Below, one piece after another: positions 57,892 to 64,000 of a stretch of DNA of 64,000 bases. Position numbers and translations under genes: made by a program. The DNA is taken from the NCBI GenBank assembly GCA_023374045.1, contig CM041780.1, positions 91,415,627 through 91,479,626 of the forward strand, read 5' to 3'. The stretch comes from Limonium bicolor (taxonomy: Eukaryota; Streptophyta; Magnoliopsida; Caryophyllales; Plumbaginaceae). Positions within the stretch are counted from its first letter, which is position 1. Every line of letters starts with the position of its first letter. The notes beneath the pieces are model-generated. The model was not told the origin of the DNA and did not search any database. It worked only from the letters and a program-made list of their open reading frames with translations.

Positions 57892-58900
57892 TTAACGGCG
57901 CACCCCCAGATGAGCTTCAAGATGTGCCAATCGAGCATCGACAGCCTTGATGAGAGACAAAATTTCATCCAATTGTTGCGGAAGTGTACTAAGATGCTCA
58001 GAACCACTTGAAACAACCTTGGGAGGCTGTTTAACAACCCAAATATTCCCTACCAGTGCTAGACCCATCTTGGACAGAGTGGTCTGAGAAAGCTCGTGAT
58101 TATGATCCAGAACTTTTGTAGATTCAGTAGATAAATCAACCGAGAAATACTGAAATATCTTTGTCAACCAGGGAGCATATGGCAGTGATGAGGTACACTG
58201 AGTGATGGCATGATGGATATGAAACAGCATAAAATGAGGCAAGCTAACAGGATTTTTCTGGATAAGGCACCACATCAAACAGATGTCCAGGAATGTGACT
58301 GTCCCACGTTGATCATTCCGGGGAGCAACTCCTTGATAAACGATAATATGGAGCAATCGTCCAAGCACATCAAGCTGCCGTTGAGGAGCAGACCGAATCT
58401 TTCGGGTCTCTGGTTCAATCCCAAAGAAACCAAAAGATCCTCATCCCTTTGTGACAGAACAAAAGTATTAACTTCACGAGAAAAGGTTTTAACACTTTCA
58501 AAAGGAACATCCAGAATCATGCCAATCAAATCAGGAGTTAACTCAATAACCACACCCTTAACTGTGGTCCGAATCAGATACTCATCCACAAATTGCATGT
58601 TCTTGTGGTGATATGGTGGTGATGTGGGAAAAGAATCAGAAACCGGGGAATCATCAAATGGAACATCACAGAATGGAAAATCATCAGCACACTTTTTGGG
58701 TGGAGAATCTTGGGTAGAAGGTGGCACGGGCAAAAGGAGCGGGATATTTCAACGGCAAGCGAGATATGGTATTCTGGCTGCATGGGGAGCAAGCTGGAGT
58801 TGATGGAAATACTCGGAGGAGGTGAATCAAGAAAATGTGGAACTGAAACAGAAAGAATCTGAAGGTAGGCGAAAGCAGGGTCATACGGAACGATTTCCAT
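57892..58900 (-). pseudogene. Extra ORF downstream of pol, plant-transposon-protein-like
   Basis: It starts at an ATG at 58900 in a strong context (CGCCATGG) and ends with TAA at 57892, about 336 codons if read through. Two frame changes break it, near 58735 and 58370. The N-terminal third is Pro/Ser-rich. The middle has VDEYLIRTTVKGVVIELTPD and MILDVPFESV. The C-terminal part has RLLHIIVYQGVAPRNDQRG, FLDICLMWCLI and SLPHFMLFHIHHAI, ending in a Leu-rich helix. The 'LTPD.I..IL.VP' plus 'LLH.I....APR....VT.LD..L.WCL' pattern resembles the 'putative plant transposon protein' domain (PF20167) found in plant retroelement proteins. It lies on the same strand as pol, about 450 bp downstream, in the place of a Sirevirus env-like ORF. 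It may instead be an inserted fragment of another element. Confidence 0.55.
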
Positions 58901-58939
58901 GGCGAAGGTAAATGAACAAGAAAGAAAGATGACAAACAA

Positions 58940-59351
58940 CCAGTAGAGAGCAAGGATTTTGAAAAAAGTAAGGACGCGACGGAAGATATGAGTTTAAGAC
59001 TGATAAGCAGAAAAAAGCTGACAAACGTGGGTAAATAGGTATGCAGAGTGGACGACGTTACAGAAGAACGTAGAGCAATAACTGGGCCATATTTGTGTGG
59101 TGTTTTTTTTGTGTCATAAATAATAGAAAACCATAGATAGGAATAGAAAGAACAAACGGAAAGAGAAAAGGTAAGCCAGTAACATAAAAAACGTTCCAAC
59201 GATAACATTGATCCAGATCATCTATAACATGTTCCAGAATAATCTACGGAAGCCTCACGTAGTTGTAAAAATAAAAAAACATGCTCCACTCAAATCTAGT
59301 ACCATGTTTGTACACAAAAGAGAAAAACACAGAAAATAAAAGAAATGGACC
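58940..59351 (-). other. Spacer between RNase H and the extra ORF
   Basis: Non-coding; AT/AG-rich. A 174-aa frame overlapping its left part (59208-58684) is Ser/Phe/Leu-rich and reads the extra ORF in a wrong frame. Confidence 0.5.
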
Positions 59352-60870
59352 TTAATCAATGTTAACCATGGCCAGTGCTAAACTCAGACGATGAAAAATT
59401 TCGCGAGGGAGCGGTTTAGTAAAGATGTCTGCCAACTGTTGCTCCGTGGAACAATGAAGCAATTCCATTGTTCCTTTTTTAACTTGATCACGAAGAAAGT
59501 GGTGCCGAATCTCGATATGTTTTGTACGGGAGTGTTGTACTGGATTCTTGGACAAAGCAATGGTAGACTGATTGTCACAGTAAATCGGGATGGGTGATTG
59601 AGGCATACCATAGTCTTCAAGTTGATATTGGAGCCAGAGAACCTGGGCACAGCAAGCGGCAGCTGCAATATATTCAGCTTCGGTGGTGGATAAAGCGACG
59701 GAGGACTGTTTCTTAGAGAACCAGGATACCAGACTAGTACCCAAAAGCTGAGCACATCCCGATGTACTCTTACGATCAGTAAACGATCCTCCAAAATCTG
59801 CGTCAATATAAGCCTGGAGAGTGAAAGAAGATCCTACATGATAAACCAAACCCAGGTTAGGAGTGCCTTTTAAGTAACGAAAAATTCGTTTGACCGCCTG
59901 AAGATGTGGAACTCGTGGATCAGCATGAAATCAAGCACAATAGCAAACGCTGTAAAGGATATCAGGTCTGCTTGCGGTGAGATACATCAGTGAACTGATC
60001 ATAGCTCTATACTCAGTAGGATCAGTGGGTTCAGCATGAGTCTTAGAACCAAGTTTGAGAACATTAGACATTGGAGTCACGAGGAATTTGGCGGAATCAA
60101 ACCCAAACCTGGATAGAAGTTTGATAGTGTATTTTCCTTGCCAGACAAACGTGTGAGTCTTGGTTTGGCGAACCTGTAATCCTAAGAAAAAAGTGAGTTC
60201 ACCCATACTGCTCATAGAAATTCATTAGTCATTACTGTCTCAAACGATTTAGATAACGTGGGACAGGAAGAACCAAAAACGATATCGTCGACATAGATCT
60301 GAACCAGCAAAAGATCCTAATCCTGGAATTTGAGAAAAAGTGTGCAATCCACTTTACCCCGTGTAAAACCTTGCTGAAGGAGATAGGAGGTGAGGCGCGC
60401 GTACCAGACCCTCGGGGCTTTTTTAAACCATAGACAGATTTCTTGAGTAAATAAACATCATCAGGTCTGGACTGATCAGCAAAGCCATGAGGTTGAGCTA
60501 CATAGACCTCCTTGTCAATGTACCCGTTCAGAAATGCACATTTAACATCCATTTGATACAAAGGAAACCCCCTGTGGGCAGCAAAAGCAATCAGCCTACG
60601 AATAGCTTCTAGACGAGCAACAGTGCATAAGTCTCATCATAATCAATACCCTCACGTTGATTATACCCCTAAACAACTAAACGAGCCTTATTGCGGGCAA
60701 CATGACCATTTGTATCAAGTTTGTTACGATAAACCCACCGAGTGCCGATTACCTCCTTATGACTTGGTCGAGGAACTAAAATCCAGACGTCATTCCGTTT
60801 GAACTCATTGAGTTCCTCCTGCATAGCCAGTATCCAATCAGAATAAGTAAGGGCTTTTTTTATTTACGGG
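59352..60870 (-). pseudogene. Sirevirus-like RT and RNase H
   Basis: RT begins near 60870 (KALTYSDWILAMQEELNEF) and continues past a stop in KARLVV*GYNQREG. LYQMDVKCAFLNGYIDKEVY lies in the frame at 60561-60232; after a frameshift YVDD is encoded at 60295-60284. MGELTFFLGLQV (60215-59931) ends in a stop. RNase H is open at 59849-59352: DADFGGSFTDRKSTSG, SKKQSSVALSTTEAEYIAAA, CDNQSTIALSKNP, TKHIEIRHHFLRD and QLADIFTKPLPREIF. The IRHHFLRD and ADIFTKPL wording is typical of Sireviruses. The RNase H catalytic carboxylates appear present, but the pol frame as a whole is broken. Confidence 0.85.
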
Positions 60871-62707
60871 GCTCAATACTGGACAGGAATCCCTCATGAG
60901 CGCAATAGTTCCGTAGTGAGTGGCGAGTTACTCGGCATGAGTTCAAGTCTGAGAGGAGATTATCTAATGAAACTTCAGGAGCCCTGGGAGAAGGAATACT
61001 AGGAGGTGGTGAGCTGGGACTATCATCTGATTGTGAGCTAGAGCCATTAGTGGATGCTGACACAGGATTACTTGTTCCTGAGGATTCAACTTGCCGCATG
61101 GGAGAACCATCGGGGGTGTCAGAAGATGGTTGTAACGAAGTAGAAGGAGCTGAATGGGAATCCACTTGTCACATAATGGGAGAAATTTGAGTAGAAGGAG
61201 GTGATGAATCTGTATCTGAATCATCAGAGTCATCGATACTTAATTCTGACCCAATACTGTGTGGATTTCGAGAGCCAAAATTCCAGTTCATCAAAATCTA
61301 ACATATGCCGATTCTTCCACGATAAGAGTGTGTTTGTTAAACACTCTATAGGCCTTACTGGTAGTGGAATACCCCAAAAATACTCCTTCATCCCCTCTGG
61401 TATCAAAATTCCCGGTGTGCTGTTTGCCATTATGCAAAAGGAAGCACCGGCAGCCAAAGACCTTAAAATAACCAATTAACGGTGGTCGACCCTCACCAGT
61501 TGATATGGAGTCTGATTGAGTATAGGTTGATAAGAGCACGGTTGAGAATATAACACGCTGTGTTGACAGCTTCCCCTAAAAGCTTGGTGCTAAACCGCTA
61601 GCATTAAGCATTGTGCGAGCCATCTCAACCAATGTCCGGTTTTTCCGTTCCATGATGCCATTCTGCTGAGGTGTACACACTGCAGAAAAAGTATGGGTGA
61701 TGCCTTGATCAGTACAGAACTGTTGAAACTGATGATTGACGAATCTGTACCATTATCTGATCGTATAGTGTGCAAGGGGAATCCCAATTGACGTTGTATC
61801 TGAATGCAAAAACTTTTAAACAGATTGTAAGCATCGCCTTTAGTATGAAGAAGGTATATCCAAGTAAAACGAGAATAATCATCAACCAGAACAAAAATAT
61901 ATCTTTCCAGCTCTGGTCATAGTACGCATAGGCCCAACCAAATCCATGTGTACCAATTCCAGCACAGTGGAGGTGGAAACAATTGACTTAGGAATGTGAG
62001 CGGATCGAGTTTGCTTATTCTGCTGGCAGGCACGACAAGGATGGTCTTCATGAAGGACTGTAGAAGGTAACCCTTCAACCAGATGTTGAGTGCGCAGTTT
62101 ATTGATCAATCGATTGTGAGCATGACGAGACGCTGATGCCATAAATCTGCATTTTCTGTGGTAACAGTGAGGCAGGTAGCGTCCAACCTTGATCATCAAC
62201 ATCCACTAGATATAAATTTCCCCTGCGATATCCTTGCAAGAGGGGTGCTCCAGTGGTCAAATCTGTAACGATAAAAACCATAAGAATCAAAGGTAATAGA
62301 GGAAGGACCCTTGTCACAAACTTGTGACACACTTAGTAGATTATGCTCCAATCCATCCACCAAGCACACATCTTCAACACTTCCCTGATGACCAACTGTG
62401 CCTATAGCATGATCTGCCACTTCCCATTATTTCCAAATGTCACAAATCCTCCATGTAATCCCTCAAGATCCCAAAACAGCGTATGGTCTCCAGTCATATG
62501 CCTAGAACAGCCGCCATCCATAAGCCATATATTCTCCCCATCAGCATAGTCCTGAGAAGAAAAGAGAAAAAGAAAATCAATATCGTTTAGGGACCCATTG
62601 CTGTTTGGGTCGATGAGAATACATACTTGCATATTTAACAGTGCGAGGAATGAAGTCTCTAGCATTTTTCCGTTGTAACTTAAAACAAGAATTAATATGG
62701 TGCCCAA
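60871..62707 (-). pseudogene. Sirevirus-like protease and integrase
   Basis: Protease: IWLMDGGCSRHMTGD at about 62540, where the usual D-S-G triad is D-G-G. Integrase zinc region: GLEHNLLSVSQVCDKG (62420-62196), then a degraded H..H and CRACQQNK. Core: LVHMDLVGPM (about 61950), a broken stretch, then IRSDNGT (61787-61590). The third acidic residue is in a degraded NGKTG block. GYFKVFGCRCFLLHN and GVFLGYSTTSKAYRVFN (61539-61291) mark the integrase C-terminus. A Ser/Pro-rich linker (61165-60860) leads into RT. Several frameshifts and stops make it inactive. Confidence 0.8.
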
Positions 62708-62829
62708 GAGTATGACAATAACTACACTCTATAGTTGCACGAAAAAAACAAAGAGTCTCTCCTTCCAGTATAAGTTTTAGTTTTCACATATTTTTCTTCG
62801 GTCTTATATCAGCTTCAAATCACGAAATC

Positions 62830-64000
62830 CTAATCCATTCCGATTCTGATTTGGTTCCTAACAATTTCATTGAGTTTAATGTTTCCTGTATGCCACGAAG
62901 GGTTTTCTAAATTAATGATGTTTAGTCTTCTATCAAGAGTATCACATTGTTTCTGGATATCAGCGTTATCCTGACGAATCCATTCATTATCTGCCTTAAG
63001 TAGTTGAATTTCTTTTTCTACCCATTCTAGAAGGGAACTCAACTTACTCTTCACTGACGATGTAAATGTGGATTGCAGTACCTTAGATGAGCTTTCTACT
63101 AGCTTTTCTGATATCTCCGGATTTTTCTTTTTCAGCTCATTTATTTCTAACTCTAGTCGTTTTATCTGATCTTCTTTACTAATAACAGTATCAAGTTTCC
63201 CTTTTAACCCTTCAATTTCTAATAAAGCAGCTGTCAAAGCATTAAAATCTGGTCTTTCGACGACTCCTTACAGATATTATCTAGGTTAAGAGAACTTACC
63301 TGCTCTCCTACAAGAGAGTGATGCTCCTTATCTTTTGCAACTAGACACATCGTTTCATCGTATGTCAATTTATCAGTGTGAGACCGATGGATAGCCGTCA
63401 TGCAGTAATGCGCCTCCACTTTCTCAGCCTGTTCAGAATCTTCCTCTTCTTCGCCCCATACCGCTGCAGCCATACGTGTATCTCGATTTCTAAACTGAGG
63501 CGGTTTGGATGACAAAGGACAGTCCTTTATCATATGCCCCTGCTTGTGACATCGAAAACATTCCACCTTGCTCATGTCTGGTTCGCGCCGGTTGCTGCTT
63601 GAGCCTTGAAAACCACCTCTTTTCCTGCTCATGATTCTCTTCAACCCTTGTGCCAGTAAATTTATTTATGTGTCAAAATCATCATCTAACTCCCAATCGG
63701 TATTTTCTACCACTTTCTTTGCCTTCAAGGCAAGATCTTTTCTTTCCACCGAAACACCCTCCAGTATCTGTTCCTTCATCTTGCTCTCATGAATAATTAA
63801 ATCAGAACACAATTCTTCAAAGGATACAGACGATACTTTGTCCATGTTCTCTAGCATCGAGGTGTAATTTAACCAATCTTTTGTGAGTGATTCCAGAAAT
63901 CTCTCGTTAGTCTGCTCTTTTGAAAGCGAGGCACCCACAGACTTGATTTCAACCAAAATCTGATTGAATCTCTCAATCGTAGCAACCAGTGTTTCACCTT
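62830..64000 (-). pseudogene. Sirevirus-like Gag, long form with coiled coil (partial)
   Basis: The frame is open from the window edge to a TAA at about 63666. It carries a gag core (LVATIERFNQILVEIKSVG, then LTKDWLNYTSMLENM). The same frame resumes at 63644 with a basic stretch and a CCHC zinc knuckle (CFRCHKQGHMIKDC, about 63560). A frameshift near 63240 leads to a coiled coil rich in Lys/Glu/Leu (63237-62830). A long Gag with a coiled coil after the zinc knuckle is a Sirevirus trait. The N-terminus and the 5' LTR lie beyond the window. Inactive through one nonsense codon and one frameshift. Confidence 0.8.

Noticed and set aside
58574..59208. 121- and 174-aa hydrophobic minus ORFs as an envelope-like protein
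   Set aside because: They overlap the better-supported extra ORF in the wrong frame and are Leu/Phe/Ser-rich because of base composition; no convincing signal peptide plus fusion and transmembrane layout.

Overview
This window is nuclear DNA of a flowering plant, most likely a eudicot with a repeat-rich genome. The evidence is one intact four-exon plant-type DNA glycosylase gene (GT-AG introns), Stowaway-type MITEs, and LTR retrotransposons primed by plant tRNAs. No bacterial operons, rRNA or tRNA genes were seen. I cannot name the species. All boundaries and homologies were read by eye; no alignment or database search was run.

Layout. 1-7535 is the 5' end of a Tat/Ogre-like element on the minus strand: internal region with 57-bp and 71-bp tandem arrays, a tRNA-Arg-type PBS at 4867-4886, and an LTR at 4890-7535. 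It ends exactly where an Athila-like element's 5' LTR resumes, so it appears to have jumped into that LTR. The Athila-like element (7536-12468, plus strand) keeps a tRNA-Asp PBS, a gag-like ORF with stop codons, four polypurine-tract-like motifs and most of its 3' LTR. 12469-24565 is a patchwork of decayed gypsy pieces: two opposite-strand copies of the same gag-like protein family, a coiled-coil gene fragment, and a very long LTR (about 15928-22243) rich in minisatellites. 24570-32001 is a 7.4-kb LTR-like unit with TG...CA ends and a 5-bp target duplication (GAGAC), probably a solo LTR. It carries a nested fold-back element at 27518-29158.

33251-35029 is a further minus-strand LTR. 35526-37274 is the only clearly functional host gene, a HhH-GPD (endonuclease III-like) DNA glycosylase of 296 aa. 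Two 238-bp MITEs of one family lie on either side of it, one ending 59 bp before its ATG. A 0.74-kb inverted repeat (38848-39583) follows. Next is a very young Copia element (39663-44917, minus strand) with identical 230-bp LTRs, a broken pol and an unusual 25-bp flanking duplication. 45388-48196 is a partial Ulp1-protease-family-like gene whose intron is filled by 2.3 kb of higher-order minisatellite.

48.4-52.53 kb is another minus-strand gypsy LTR. 52536-56534 is a decayed Copia on the plus strand. 56.6-64.0 kb is the 3' part of a Sirevirus-like Copia on the minus strand. It has gag with zinc knuckle and coiled coil, PR, IN, RT and RNase H. Downstream of pol it has an extra ORF resembling the 'putative plant transposon protein' family, then a cluster of polypurine tracts before its LTR.

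One host gene and one gene fragment sit among nested elements. The most notable items are the fold-back element built of telomere-like hairpins, the Sirevirus with an extra ORF, the recently inserted but defective Copia with a 25-bp duplication, and the intronic higher-order satellite.
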